64,000 nt of DNA, taken from NCBI GenBank assembly GCA_963922205.1, contig CAWUHX010000348.1, positions 62,001 to 126,000 of the forward strand. Reading direction: 5' to 3'. Of the stretch, positions 33,171 through 44,545 are shown one piece after another (the first letter of the stretch is position 1; each line of letters starts with the position of its first letter). The stretch comes from Romanomermis culicivorax (Eukaryota; Nematoda; Enoplea; Mermithida; Mermithidae). The translations under genes and the position numbers were made by a program. Under the pieces are notes generated by a model. It saw nothing but the letters and a program-made list of their open reading frames with translations, had not been told where the DNA came from and ran no database searches.

Positions 33171-33627
33171 CAGGGCCGTGCCAAGGATTTTTGCGGCCCG
33201 GTGCGAAGTAGATTTTTGCGGCCCTATTTTTTAAAATTAGTAGGTATATACATCTATACAGTCCTAAACGTCTATGCAGTCATTTTCACGTGAAATAAGT
33301 CTTAAATGGGAAATTCTATTGGTGTTGCACATCTCATATTGCAGAAAAAAGTTTTTTTCTTGCATCACGAATCAGGATACATAAAGAATAGCATAGGCGA
33401 GGCAACGAAATTTTCTATGTGTATTACGTCCAACTGAATTCACACATTACTGAACGATACTGTGGCTACGTATACAAGTATACAAAAAAATTTTAAAAAC
33501 GAACAAATAACATATTCACAACAATATTTTTCGAGCCTTTTGGGCTGGTCAGTTAAGTTTTTGCGGCCCCTAATTCTTTGCGGCCCGGTGCGGCTGTACC
33601 CTTCGCACCCCCCAAGGCACGGCTCTG
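33171..33627. mobile_element. hAT-type MITE, CAGGGCCGTGCC ends
   Basis: 457 bp from CAGGGCCGTGCCAAGG to CCAAGGCACGGCTCTG, flanked by a perfect 8-bp duplication CTTTTTAA (33163-33170 and 33628-33635). 'gcggcccggtgcg' is a subterminal inverted motif. No ORF. Confidence 0.92.
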
Positions 33628-34342
33628 CTTTTTAATATTCTTTATGTCATATAGCATTATTTTTTCTTTGTTCGGGCAAAAAGATAAGGATTCGTCTTTG
33701 TGGTTTGTCATATTCTCCAAGGTAACGCAATTTATTTTCTATTGATAAACTAATTTGCGTATTTTCCAGGCATTTTCGACGGAATCATTCTCGTCGTTGG
33801 TTTTTATCAAAAAATTCGTTGAGAAAATCGATCGATCGCATTTTTAGAATTCCCGACGGTCGTTCGAACATTCCAATGCATTTTATCTTCCCGATATAAC
33901 GTCACTTTTTGACCGAACAAGGGCGCAAAAACTCGTTTTTTATACACAGTTATAGGAACGAGGGACGTTTTACTCGAATTTTTTTGCGTTAGTAACTGTT
34001 TTATCCGATTTATCTACAGTAAAACATATTCATCCCGAAATTACAACATTTTAGCGCGGCGCCTAAAGAAACAGATTATCTTTTTTATTAATTCTTGAAT
34101 CAGATCTTTGCCATTTTAAATTGCGAAATTTCCCGTTTTTTCCACGGGAATCAAATAATACTTAATTTTTCACAAATCGCACCTTGCCGCAACGGGTCGA
34201 CTCATTTTTTACCATGACACGAGCTTTAAATGATAACTTTTTTCTACGAAGTCCAAAGATCGAAACGACACGAAGGTGTTATAATGGTCGAATATTTTCG
34301 GCAAAACTCGACAAAAATTGTGCAATTAACAACGGAAGGATT

Positions 34343-34406
34343 ATGGGTTATTTAAGGACATTGCCAAAGTTGACGTTTACGTTTCTTATATTCAGTTGTT
34401 TATTGG
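34343..34406 (+). CDS. L1CAM/neuroglian-like gene, exon 1 (signal peptide)
   Basis: The ATG at 34343 opens MGYLRTLPKLTFTFLIFSCL, a basic n-region then a hydrophobic core, i.e. a secretory signal peptide. The donor G|GTAAGT follows at 34407, in phase 1. An in-frame ATG at 34184 would add 53 residues and bury the signal sequence, so 34343 is preferred. Phase matches the microexon at 41483. Linking this exon to the Ig exons 7-10 kb away is an inference from phase, orientation and the need for a signal peptide. Positions 33636-34342 upstream presumably hold the 5' UTR and promoter; no core element was identified. Confidence 0.6.
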
Positions 34407-34740
34407 GTAAGTTTTTTCAAATTTTTTAATTTTCTGTCACACATCGGCAAGCCGAATAATTTTGAGCATCTTTTAACGAGCTTTGACTCATATAACTCCG
34501 TCGAAAAAGGAGTATAGATCATGTAACACGACGATAACATCTAAGACACGCTGTTCAGAATCTCTGGATTGTATCATTTGTACACATTAAAGATTCAATA
34601 TCAGAATTTAACTTTGAATCCTTCGCTGAAATTGTAACTGAAGTCATATGCTACTTGTTTCTTGCTCTTATTAAATCTGTTTCGTACATTCTTGAGTTGA
34701 AAATTATGCATGGTGTATTAACTTTATTTTTACATTATAG

Positions 34741-34925
34741 CGGACAACCCCATGGGAAGGGGTATGAGGGGGGTATTACCCCTACCTGAAGTCCTTGAAA
34801 TTGATCGCTGGGTGCCTAATTTTGGGACAAAATGCAGTGTTTAGTGGACATTCAGCTACACTACTCCCGAAAATTTTAAACTTTACCCCTACCTGAAAAA
34901 TTTGACCTTGGGGACCTATGAATTA
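34741..34925 (+). repeat. ~170-bp interspersed repeat, copy 2
   Basis: Same orientation and order as 22184-22355. It lies in the first intron. The rest of 34930-35650 shows only AT-rich sequence. Confidence 0.75.
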
Positions 34926-35798
34926 TAGAATTTTCTTTTCTTATTTCTCATTTATCTTTCACAATATATTTTTATTTTTTATTTTTTCAAACGTCGAGTC
35001 TCTGTTATCTCGTTTTTGTTCCGTGTGTATTCTGTGTCTTGTCATTGTCTTGACATTTGACTTTTACGAGTAAGATTCAACTTCAGTCTTTCCAGTCGGT
35101 TTCTATTTTTCTTTTTCAGGTTATTTAGATTCGCAAATCACTTTTTAAAAATTTGATTTTTATTATGGATGTCCCAGGCACCGGCGCCTGTGCCATGGTA
35201 TCTGGCCTGGCACTGGCCGGTGCCTAAGGTTTTCTCGCCGATATACGTAAATTTTGGTGAAACGTGTTTCAATAGATCCAAAAAAACCCTTATCTTCTAC
35301 AACCGATATAATTTGTTGATCAAAGCAAATAAATATCTCGATTTTTTGAATAAAAACTTGTGAACTATGGTGGTCAAGGTCCCAAGTTTTTACGAAACTA
35401 GTTTCTAAGGTCGTTCGATTGTATTTATTTGCATTGTTTCTCTGCTTCAACCTCAATTTTTACATGTTCTTCTGCTTTTAACTCGGCTAAATATTTCAAG
35501 TTAGTCGGTAGATGTGCTGCCATTTGCTTCTTCAAACTGCTGAGCCTGAAGCCGTATTTATCTTGATCACCTCGAAACTAAGGCGATATATCCATATCGC
35601 TTTAGTTTCGTCGGTTGTCAAAATAGCTGCACAATGACTATAGCTCGGGTAAATGTATTCATGGCGCAAAGCGCCGAAAAAAATTGACATTTTTGACCAT
35701 TTTTTTAGAAAATGACATTTTTCACCAAAAAGTTGACGTTTTTAATCAAAAAATTGACATTTTTCAGTATTTTTCCGACCAAAAGTATGGGGTTCCTA

Positions 35799-36867
35799 CA
35801 GGGCCGTGCGCAGGATTTTTTCATGGGGGGGGGGGCGGACTAGATTTTTCACTGAACAGCCCCAGAAAATGTTGATCTTACGCTGATATACTGTGTCACC
35901 GTTTTTTTTCCTCGAAGATTTTTTCCACATGAGAACCGGAACCAAAATTTTTTTCCTCATTTTCCGAAAATTTTCCACATTTTTTAAAACGCTTATAATG
36001 TGGCTACGGATGCTTTTTTATGCATTTTAGGAGCATACCCAAGCATTTTGTTGTATTTGTAGTCAGAAACCTGCAAAAATGAGGAAAAAATTGAGAAAAT
36101 TCTGGTTATTTTGGTCAAAATGAGCTCATGAAGAATATATTGGTGTTCTATAGAAGCGGATAAAGCAAGTTAACGATAGAGTTCTCACGAATTTATCTGC
36201 TATCAACATTTCTTTAATTCCGATTAGAATCATCTAATTTCGTTTAGTTCTTGGTCCGGCGCGGAGCGCCGAGAAATTTTTTTGATTTTCACTTTCTAAA
36301 ACGCTGGAAAATGAACCTTCATAACGTTGGGAAATAAATTAAAATCAGACTGATGAAGCGTAATTTGCCTCTCATACCAGCGCGAAGCGCCGGAAAAATT
36401 TTCGGGGTTTTGTATTCTAAAACGCTGAAAAATAAATCTCTCCAACAGATAATTCGTGAACAAATGTTTTAAAATCGCGTTCTAGAGTAATGTCTTCAAT
36501 TTCCACCTTTAATAAACGCAAAAGTTCAGATTGCAAACGTTTAAAAAATTCCAATTATCGAGAGGAAAAATTGAGGACTTGATGAAAAATCTCTATTTTC
36601 GGCGACATAATTGACTGTAAACGATTAGAAAATGAAACGAGCTAACTTGATTGATAGAAACTGTTGAGCATTAATTAGTAAGTCGAAGTAGATATGCTAA
36701 CGGCCGCGTCTGATAGAATATCGTTATAATTATACCCATGACCGGCGCGAAGCGCCGGAAAATTTTGAGATTCTGACCTTTTAAAGTCCACCAAAACGCA
36801 TCTTTTCGGTTTAGAGTTACTGCCTCAATGGGGGTGGGGCGGCCGCCCCCCCTTGTGGACGGCCCTG
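35799..36867. mobile_element. hAT-like non-autonomous element, copy B (intact)
   Basis: 1069 bp, starting CAGGGCCGTGCGCAGG and ending GTGGACGGCCCTG, with a perfect 8-bp duplication GGTTCCTA (35791-35798 and 36868-36875). It is the reference copy for A (1-637 plus 12885-13168, opposite orientation) and C (about 50100-50735). It contains three GC hairpins (36250, 36379, 36743). No transposase. Confidence 0.93.
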
Positions 36868-36875
36868 GGTTCCTA

Positions 36876-37925
36876 TGACTGCCACATGGCTAGCCGTGGG
36901 ATTGGAAATTCTTGCGGGGGATCACCCAATTTCTAGCCATAGCCGACGATTTCAGGGGGTTTCTGGTGGCACTTCCCCCAATTACATGTATTGCCGTTCT
37001 GTTTGCTCCTTACTGACGACAATTTTTTCCATTGACTACAGTAGTGAGCGTACTAGATTTTTCCATGTTAAACTTCCTTTCATGGGTTTGCTGCATCGGT
37101 AATTTCAAAATGAATGAAGTATAGAAGTAGTCATTCTTCAGAATTTACTATTAAACTCAATTAAGGAATGTATTCTGCGAAAAACAAAATAGTAAATATT
37201 GTATTTGTATATCAAACTCACTTATAAAAGGATAATGACAAATAAGGTTCAAAATAGGTAAAAAAATCATGACCCCTAGAAATCGTCGACCATATGGCTA
37301 GCCATTGGCTAGCGCCCCCCCCCCAGAATTTTCCAATCCTATGGCTCGCCATATGGTAGCCCTAGGGACCCCCATACTTTTGGTCGGAAAAATACTGGAA
37401 AATGTCAATTTTTGAACAAAAAATGGTCAAAAATGTCAATTTTCTCGCGCTTCGCACCATAAATACATTTTTTATTTTTTAGACAAAAATTACTATTTTT
37501 TTAACTGTTTTTCGGACTTTTTTCGTGAAAAAATTGATTTTTCTTTCTTTCGGAGACCCCTCCCCCAAAATTTTTGGGAATTACTGACCCCCAGCCCAAA
37601 AAAAGTGGCCCGACCCCCCCCCCCCAGACCTCGGTCCTCCGTTACATGTATGGTACTAACCACGGTACCTGAGCATCCCTAATTTTCATATTATATTTTG
37701 ATCTCTGAATTTTAAATTCATAAGTTTTAGGAAACATGTTAGCATACCATGCATACATATAAAACATAGGGAGTATCTGTGCACCCCTTGCCCGAAAAAA
37801 TCGTCAGATACCCCCCCCCCAAACTTTTTTGATGACATTTTTTATTATTTTTGTGTGTATTATGTATGATATACATGCTTGTGGAGTCCTTTTTGGTTTT
37901 TTGCTGACTTATCCCCCAACCCTCC
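36876..37925. repeat. Tandem fragments of C/G-homopolymer repeat
   Basis: Three pieces (36876-36990, 37265-37660, 37735-37925) of the family at 27470-27795, each with runs of 9-12 C and 'tacatgta' near an edge. No gene. Confidence 0.55.
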
Positions 37926-38042
37926 TCGATAAAAAGTTCGAAGATCTCGTTGTAGACGGGGTGGCCAACTGTGCTGCACGGCCGAATGAGCCTGCTGGCC
38001 GACTGCACCGATTGGCCGACTGTACCGAGTGACCGACTGTAG

Positions 38043-40328
38043 GATACAGTCTTAGTTTGGCGCTCGCCTCACCGCCCGTCCTAAGGCCCTGTCATACTTC
38101 ACCGCGCGGCGCCGCTTTTTCTATTCATAATAAGCGGTACCGCGCTGCGCTTTGTCATACTTCGCCGCGCGGTCTTCTTTACTTTCGGATTTTGCTCTCT
38201 GAATAAAAGGGTTCTCGAAAAAATTGCAAGCACTTTTGTTTTTTACCGGTTTTGGAGCTGCTAATTGCACTTGGCTTATTACTAAGACAACATCAGCCGT
38301 GGAAACGTGTTTACACCTAATTTGCATATTAATAATTTTTCCGCATCCATATCTCCATTGTAAATTATGTAATCACAACACAACCTATAATCTTTTTTTC
38401 TGGAAATGCTTGTGAATAAAAAAGTGGAGAGCAAGTATCACTCTATATTTCTATAATTTACAGAGTCTGCTAAATCAATCCTCGCGAATTTTTAACTCCA
38501 AAATCCTTTAATAAACGGTTTGTGTAAACGGCTTTGAGGGCGGTCGAATTTTGCTGTAAATTTTTCAATTTATAAACATTCTATGAAAACGAACTATACA
38601 TATTTCCAATACTCCTGGAAATCTATTTCTGACAACGTCATTAATAATACCCCTGGGATAAAATTCAAAAAATAACTTCAGTGGGAACATTTCTGAGTGC
38701 ATGACCAAAACTTGTCTATCGCTGATGTTTCAGAATGTAAGATGAAATTTTTCGGAATGTAGAAGGAGGAGGTTGGGGGTATTGATCCCCAGCAAGTCTG
38801 ACGCCCCCCAACAATGATTGAGAAGATGAAGAACAAAAAAATGATCAAGAGAGAATAAGAAGTCATCGTAAGAATGAAAATGATACCTTAGTTAAACGAT
38901 CTCTCTAAACGAATCATACTTGATTCAAAGAAGTAGTTTTAAAACTTGAAAAAATACTGTCTAAGCAAATAATTTCACATATTTGGCTAATAGAGGTTAA
39001 AAAACATGCTGCTTGTTTTGGCTGAATCCCCGCAGAATTTCTATGTTTTGAATGTATTACTAAGATGCATGATAAAATAATACAAGTGTCATAATTCACA
39101 ATTCATGTTAAAAATATGATTGAACTGCATATATAGATGCTATAGTATGCATCAATATGTTGTAGCAACAATATATTACAGCTTTATAACACATGAGTTG
39201 TTCGAAAATTTCGTTTGAGTTGAACTCGCGGTGAAGTATGACAGGGCCTTTACTTTGGCGCCCCATGTTATACGCGCAAAAGTGAGACTGTTGTCTTAAC
39301 TTGGCGCCCGTATTACATTACGCCCGTTGTTTAGAAACAACTTTTCTTAAATGTTTTAACTTGGCCCCTTCTTATTTTGGCGCCCCGTCTAAGTCTGCGT
39401 TTCAACATTTATGCTGATCATTTATTTAAGTAATAAGCGATTACCAAATTTGCAAGATCATTGATCGGTAGATTTGTGTCTCTGTTATCACTCGTAATGT
39501 AACCTAAATATTTGGAACAAATTGATAATGGCTCAAAAATTATTAGCAGACCATTAGGGAAATACTACAGTAACGCGAAAGATCAGGCCCCAAACGTGCT
39601 AGTTTTTGAAAAAAAACAGCAAGGAAGACAGAGAAAGAAAAGAAACTATAAAAAAGTACAAAACAGAAACTGAAATGCGGAAAGCGAAAACTGAAACGTG
39701 AAACAAAACAAAACAAAGGTAGGAGGGGAAAAAATAGAGGACGAGAAAAGAAAAAAGAATATAAGGATATACAAATGGAAAAAGAAATTAGAATTGGAAT
39801 ACGAATGTAAGATTATAAGGAAAACGGTGGATAAAATGAAACGGAAAAGAAATGTATAGAAACAAAATGAGAAATAAACGGAAACAACAATGGAAATAAA
39901 ACGGAAGAACAGTGGTACATAGAATTGTGTGACTCGAAATGATCAGAATAGAAAGGAAAAAACTGAAACAGCGAGAAGAATGAAATGGAAACACCGAAGA
40001 AATGATACACAGAAAATAAAGGAAAATGATTAACACAATGATTTTTTAGTGTCTACGTCGCCTCCCTAATGTAGATTTTCATACTATTGTCACACCACGT
40101 AGTGTCGATCTTATGATTTGAATTAATTTAAAGTTAATTAGCACAAAAAACAGCAGTTTACTGAAAAGTAGTGATTCCACCAATGGTCATATTTTTTACA
40201 AGGAAGTATTGTAGATTTTTCATAGCGTAATGCAAGATGTAAAATTTAAAACTGTTCGTAAAATTTGCATAGATGAAAACATACATGTTAGACGCCAAAG
40301 GGAGACGAGAGCCAAGTTGCGACACAAT
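38043..40328. mobile_element. CTCACTTTGGCGCC-terminal transposon, copy 2, interrupted
   Basis: Flanked by imperfect 9-bp repeats CGACTGTAG (38034-38042) and CGACTGTGG (40329-40337). The left end 'tttggcgctcgcctcaccgc' continues after the nested Harbinger-type element as 'ctttggcgcccc...aaaagtgagactgttgtctta', collinear with 23250-23290. Both copies then share 'catttatgctgatcatttattt'. The right end is 'gacgccaaagggagacgagagcc'. The interior at 39600-40030 is a strongly purine-biased strand. No transposase. Confidence 0.65.
38084..39249. mobile_element. PIF/Harbinger-type element nested in copy 2
   Basis: Ends AGGCCCTGTCATACTTC and GAAGTATGACAGGGCCT, as in the 152-bp MITE at 29890. Flanks CTA and TTA fit the TWA target. 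The left ~90 bp contain a second internal 'gtcatacttcgccgcgcgg', as if two ends had been combined. No transposase coding is recognisable in the 1.17 kb. Confidence 0.8.
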
Positions 40329-40337
40329 CGACTGTGG

Positions 40338-41482
40338 CACATGGGCGACTACCGAATTCCCTTTGAAATGGCTTATAAGTCCAATCTTTTTGTACTGTGA
40401 ATAAAATGTTCCAAAATATAGGTTTCAGTGTACAAGATGTTATTAAACAATGCAAGAGCAACGCAAAAATATGCTAATTAAGTAAATGCACACAATGATA
40501 TTTTTGAATTTCCCAAAGTTTTTCGTTTTGTGACAAATTTTTCCCCTCGTATCACCCGCTATAGAATCGAGGATCTTCCCCCCAGAAAAATTTTTGCCGT
40601 GCATGTCTGAAGCATACGTGTAATTGATCGTGTGAGTTGCAACGAGAACTTAGGTCATATCACACATATGGTGTACGGCAACTTCCCCAAGTAGGAGCTG
40701 GGAAGATACCCGGACTCAGGCAAAACAGAGTAGCTGCTCGAACACCCACCCTTATCCGAAAATGTCAATTTGTAGGCTATAAATAGCCAATTTCGTCATA
40801 TTTTTGGCGCTTCGCGCTATAAAGCACCTTTTTATGAGAATTTTGCCGCTTAAACACTTCGGGACAGTTTTAGAAATTTTTAGGGTTAGAATTCGTTTTA
40901 GACGTTTTATGATCTCCGTCGTCATGTAAGCCGCATCAGCTGACCTCGCCTAGAAAGTTAACTCTTCTCATAGCGTCTGTGAGCTGTTGCATGCATCTAT
41001 GTATACATTTAAGATGGAATTTTACTTGTCTATTGCAGATTCCATTCATATAATACTGCATATATCCCAAACGTAGCTCTCCGGGCTTAATTATGACCGA
41101 TTCATTTTAGATTAACGCGACAGATGGGCTCAACATTATTGGAAAGAGATTAATGAAATTTGGCTCTAAGATTTTGCATTGAAATCAAGATCTTTTTTTA
41201 TGTGAAATTAAAAATTAATCTTCGTTAATTTAATTAATTTATAGCACAATGGTAAAATTTAATGCTTTTGTTTTTCCAGGAACAACTTATGATGCGATGC
41301 ATAGATATTTTCAAGTTGAGTAAAAAATAAGCAGAAACATACAAAACCGGAGCCTGTTTTCGTCAAACCAATTAAGAAAGCTGTTAATTTCAGGCAAATT
41401 ACGTCGTTCATAATTAATCTCTGCAATTTTCTCTCGTTTTACTCGCAGTGAGGATGAAAATTTAAATTTTTTGTTTTTTTAG
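40338..41482. other. Intron 1 sequence, no further gene
   Basis: Contains a C-rich repeat fragment (40550-40760) and a GC hairpin variant 'ggcgcttcgcgct' (40806). Nothing coding before the acceptor at 41482. Confidence 0.5.
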
Positions 41483-41524
41483 ATAAAGCTCTCGGAACTG
41501 GAAAGCTGCCTGATTTGAACAAAA
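41483..41524 (+). CDS. L1CAM/neuroglian-like gene, exon 2 (42-nt microexon)
   Basis: Acceptor TTTTTTTAG and donor A|GTAAGT bracket 42 nt encoding a D-KALGTGKLPDLNK-type linker. It enters in phase 1 and leaves in phase 1, so it can be skipped without a frameshift. It sits between the signal peptide and the first Ig domain, where a small optional exon occurs in some L1-family genes. Support is by splice signals and phase only. Confidence 0.55.
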
Positions 41525-42610
41525 GTAAGTCGATTTTAGGGAAAAATGTACTGCAGATGAAGACCCTGTATCTTTTCGCGTTCTCTTTCTTTCGCCCCTT
41601 AATCATCCCACGACCTTGGAGAGGAAAGAAGATTCATCTGCGTGTAATGACTAAAATTTCGTCCATCGATGAATGTCAAGCCAGTCTGTCTGACTGGAAA
41701 GGTATGAACGGCATCTAGTTTTGTTGTTTCGTGAGAAAATGATTTTGTTTATCCGAATCATGAATTAAAACATACTTTTCTTATGAGATTGAAAAATTGT
41801 ATTCATAAACTACAGGGACATTATGTTTTTCAATCAGGAAAAGTTCGAATCATGGGAACATAACTGTTTTTCATATTTTTGATTGACTCATTCGATCGAG
41901 AAATAATTCTCTAGATTTTAATCCACAAAATATAAAAGATGCCGAAAATTGGTACGTAACAAACTATTTTTCGAAATAATTAAACTCCGCTTGGTGCGTT
42001 TACCATAATAACGAATCGATCACCTGATTCGCCGAAAAACCTTGCTCAAAAATTTATAAAAAAATGTCTGGTTTTTTCCACCAATCAGTCCTCTTTCTCC
42101 TTATCGAAAATCTCCAAAATTACGATAGCTGCTGGGTACATTTCCATTTAGCTGTTCTGGCTAAAAAACGTTTTGTTTTATTATTGGGATTACGCTTAAT
42201 GGGTTTTGATTCGGTAAATTTCGAACATAACACAATTATAGGCTTTCCGAAGATGATTGTATTTTGTTTTTGTGGAAAAATGTCGGCCTCTATTTGCCGA
42301 GGGTAAGATTCTCAGCAGTGCATTTTTCTTTCCGTTATTTCTGCTCAAAAGCTCACCGTGACGACAACGAAAAATAAAAATAGCCACTAAATCGATGTAT
42401 TTAACGGTGATGCAAAATTTTCGAAAATACAACCATTACATACATACGTGCAATCCTAGAAATAGGGCAGAATTTCATGAGTATGAATTTTTGCACGATT
42501 CTACGATGATTGTGTCCAGTTCTGCTTTTGTGGTCAAATAAGATTTCCTGAATAGGACGCTGATGACTATGGTCTCAGAATAAAAACCGGAAAAGCAAAG
42601 TCTAAATTCG

Positions 42611-43834
42611 GGGGCCGTATTCATAAAAAAGTTGTCGAGAAAAAACGGTATTCATAAAAAGTCCAAAGTCTAAAAGTCGGTATAAATCGGTCGACTTTTA
42701 GACCCAAGACTTAGCCTGATCTTCTAGCGGGCTAAATGTATTTAGACCAAAAATTTTCATTGAAATGGCTGCTTTTTTAAATTTGGGTGTTGAATATCAA
42801 AGGTTGTTGAGACGAGAAAGAGTTTTCCGAGATATGCGAGATCCCTTAGCTTTGTATGATAGGAAGCTCGTGCAAAAATTTCGTTTTGATCGTCAAGATA
42901 CATTGAACAATACCCAATTGATTCTTCCAGATATTGAAAAATCGACTCATATAAATTGAGTTATTCCTGCGATAGCATTGCTTTGCGATACTATCATTGT
43001 GGAACATTTCAAATGGTAATCGGTGACAGATAGCATTAGTCAACCAACAGCATGTCGAACTATTCATAAAGTTACTACTGCGATTTTATGCTGATCAGGG
43101 ACCAACGAGATATATGACTATGTCCGTTAGTTTTGTTTTTTACTCATGGTAGTAACTATTTTTAAATTCATTTATTCAAACTTCGAGCTAAGGCATGGCG
43201 ACGCTTATCCCCTTTGTTCAATGATTGGCATAATATTTTGGAGTATTTTTTACTTCTAGGCTTCATTAATAGATATGAAAAGCATGTAAATTCATCTGAC
43301 TTTTTTCTTCATAGATTGAAAGTGGAATTTTTTACGAATAGCAACATTCTTGTGAACATTTATCAGTGAGGAGACTTCAACGACTATCCTATCGCATATG
43401 AAAGCTTTTAGATATAATGACGATAAAATATTTTATCGAGCAATTAGGAATTATTGGTACTTTCTCTTATAGCATATTTGAACATTTTGCATTTAAATTT
43501 ACGCTTTGGGAAACTTTTTTTCTTAATATTTGAGTTTTTTGTTCCAGAATGCGACAAACTAGGCATCGATCTGTAGATCTCCCTGAGACTATCCCAAAAA
43601 TATCTTTCAAAAGGTTCTATCTTAATTATTTGAGCTATGGCTACTAATATTTGATTCTATTAGTAATATCACAGTTTCTACTATTTTCCTAACGGGCTAA
43701 AGACAGGTTTACACTTAGACAGCCAAAAAAATGTTTAATGAATACAGACTTTAGCCACGTCTAAATGTAGCCCAGTCTAAATGTAGACCGGTCTAAAGAC
43801 TTCAGACTTTAGCCTCCTTTATGAATACGGCCCC
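42611..43834. mobile_element. PIF/Harbinger relic with GGGGCCGTATTCATAAA ends
   Basis: Inverted ends GGGGCCGTATTCATAAA (42611-42627) and its complement ending at 43834. Subterminal 'gtctaaa' motifs recur near both ends. It contains a transposase relic. The immediate flanks do not give a clean 3-bp duplication, so the exact termini are uncertain. It lies in intron 2. Confidence 0.75.
42765..43095 (+). pseudogene. HARBI1-like transposase fragment
   Basis: Begins MAAFLNLGVEYQRLLRRERV and continues with RDMRDPLALYD and a KFRFDR segment, the N-terminal signature of Harbinger transposases. After a stop at 42957-42959, other frames give 'GTFQMVIGD' and 'SISQPTACRTIHKVTTAI', the DNA-binding helix-turn-helix region of the same family. 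Stops and frameshifts inactivate it; the DDE core is not recognisable. Confidence 0.8.
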
Positions 43835-44137
43835 GAATAGACAATATCTAGCACTTTACATTCCGTCATTTCTGGTAAGGAATGTCAGAAATTTAATTTG
43901 CAGATAGAGATATAAATGTCAGCAAATTAGTGTCATTGTCAGTCTGTTTTTTTTCTGTCACACGAATGATAAATGTGGGTTGGGATAAATTCAGTCATAT
44001 TTCAGGAGGGAGAAGGTGAACCGATGTTTACTTCGTAGTTGACCACAAAAGAGGTTTTTCTTCTGGTCGAGTTTAAAGTCAAATCACTGTACCATCCATA
44101 AACAGCAAATTTTTCTTACAGAATTGTGTTTTTCTAG

Positions 44138-44294
44138 TTCCCACGCCTCCGTCATTCGTCCACGAACCCAATCCCGATAAAATTTATTTCGTCGTCGAAC
44201 AATCCGGTCCTGCTCACAATACTTCCGAGTCGAGTAAAGTTAATTTGAAAGAGCGACGTTTTATATGCCGGGCAACAGGGTACCCGAACGTCAA
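44138..44294 (+). CDS. L1CAM/neuroglian-like gene, exon 3 (Ig1, first half)
   Basis: Acceptor TTTTTCTAG; enters in phase 1 and leaves in phase 2 through AA|GTGATA. It encodes PTPPSFVHEPNPDKI and the first Ig cysteine in RRFICRATGYPN. The protein is a cell-surface adhesion molecule of the nervous system in the L1/neuroglian family; here five Ig domains in a row, with conserved spacing, support that assignment. A 57-nt intron follows. Confidence 0.85.
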
Positions 44295-44351
44295 GTGATA
44301 AATGAAAATCAAGTCCGCCCAACTTTTCCTTCATTTACGCCTTTTCTTTAG

Positions 44352-44545
44352 TTATCGATGGCTGAAAAATAAACGAGATTTCAATTTGGATAACCCCCTT
44401 TTAAGCGGGCGTGTAACCAGGATACCGGGTGAAGGATCGTTCATTTTGAGTCGCCTGAGTATCGACGACGAAGGTGTCTATCGATGTATTGCCGAAAATG
44501 GGAATGGGACTGCCGTGGACAAAGAAATTCATTTCATAAGGACAT
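44352..44545 (+). CDS. L1CAM/neuroglian-like gene, exon 4 (Ig1, second half)
   Basis: Starts after TTCTTTAG in phase 2; YRWLKNKRDF carries the Ig core tryptophan. It ends with the DEGVYRCIAENGNG motif (second cysteine) and IRT, donor T|GTAAGG, phase 1. Confidence 0.88.

Noticed and set aside
42608-43837. Three-base target duplication for the Harbinger relic
   Set aside because: Flanks TCG and GAA do not match; the ends may have been altered.
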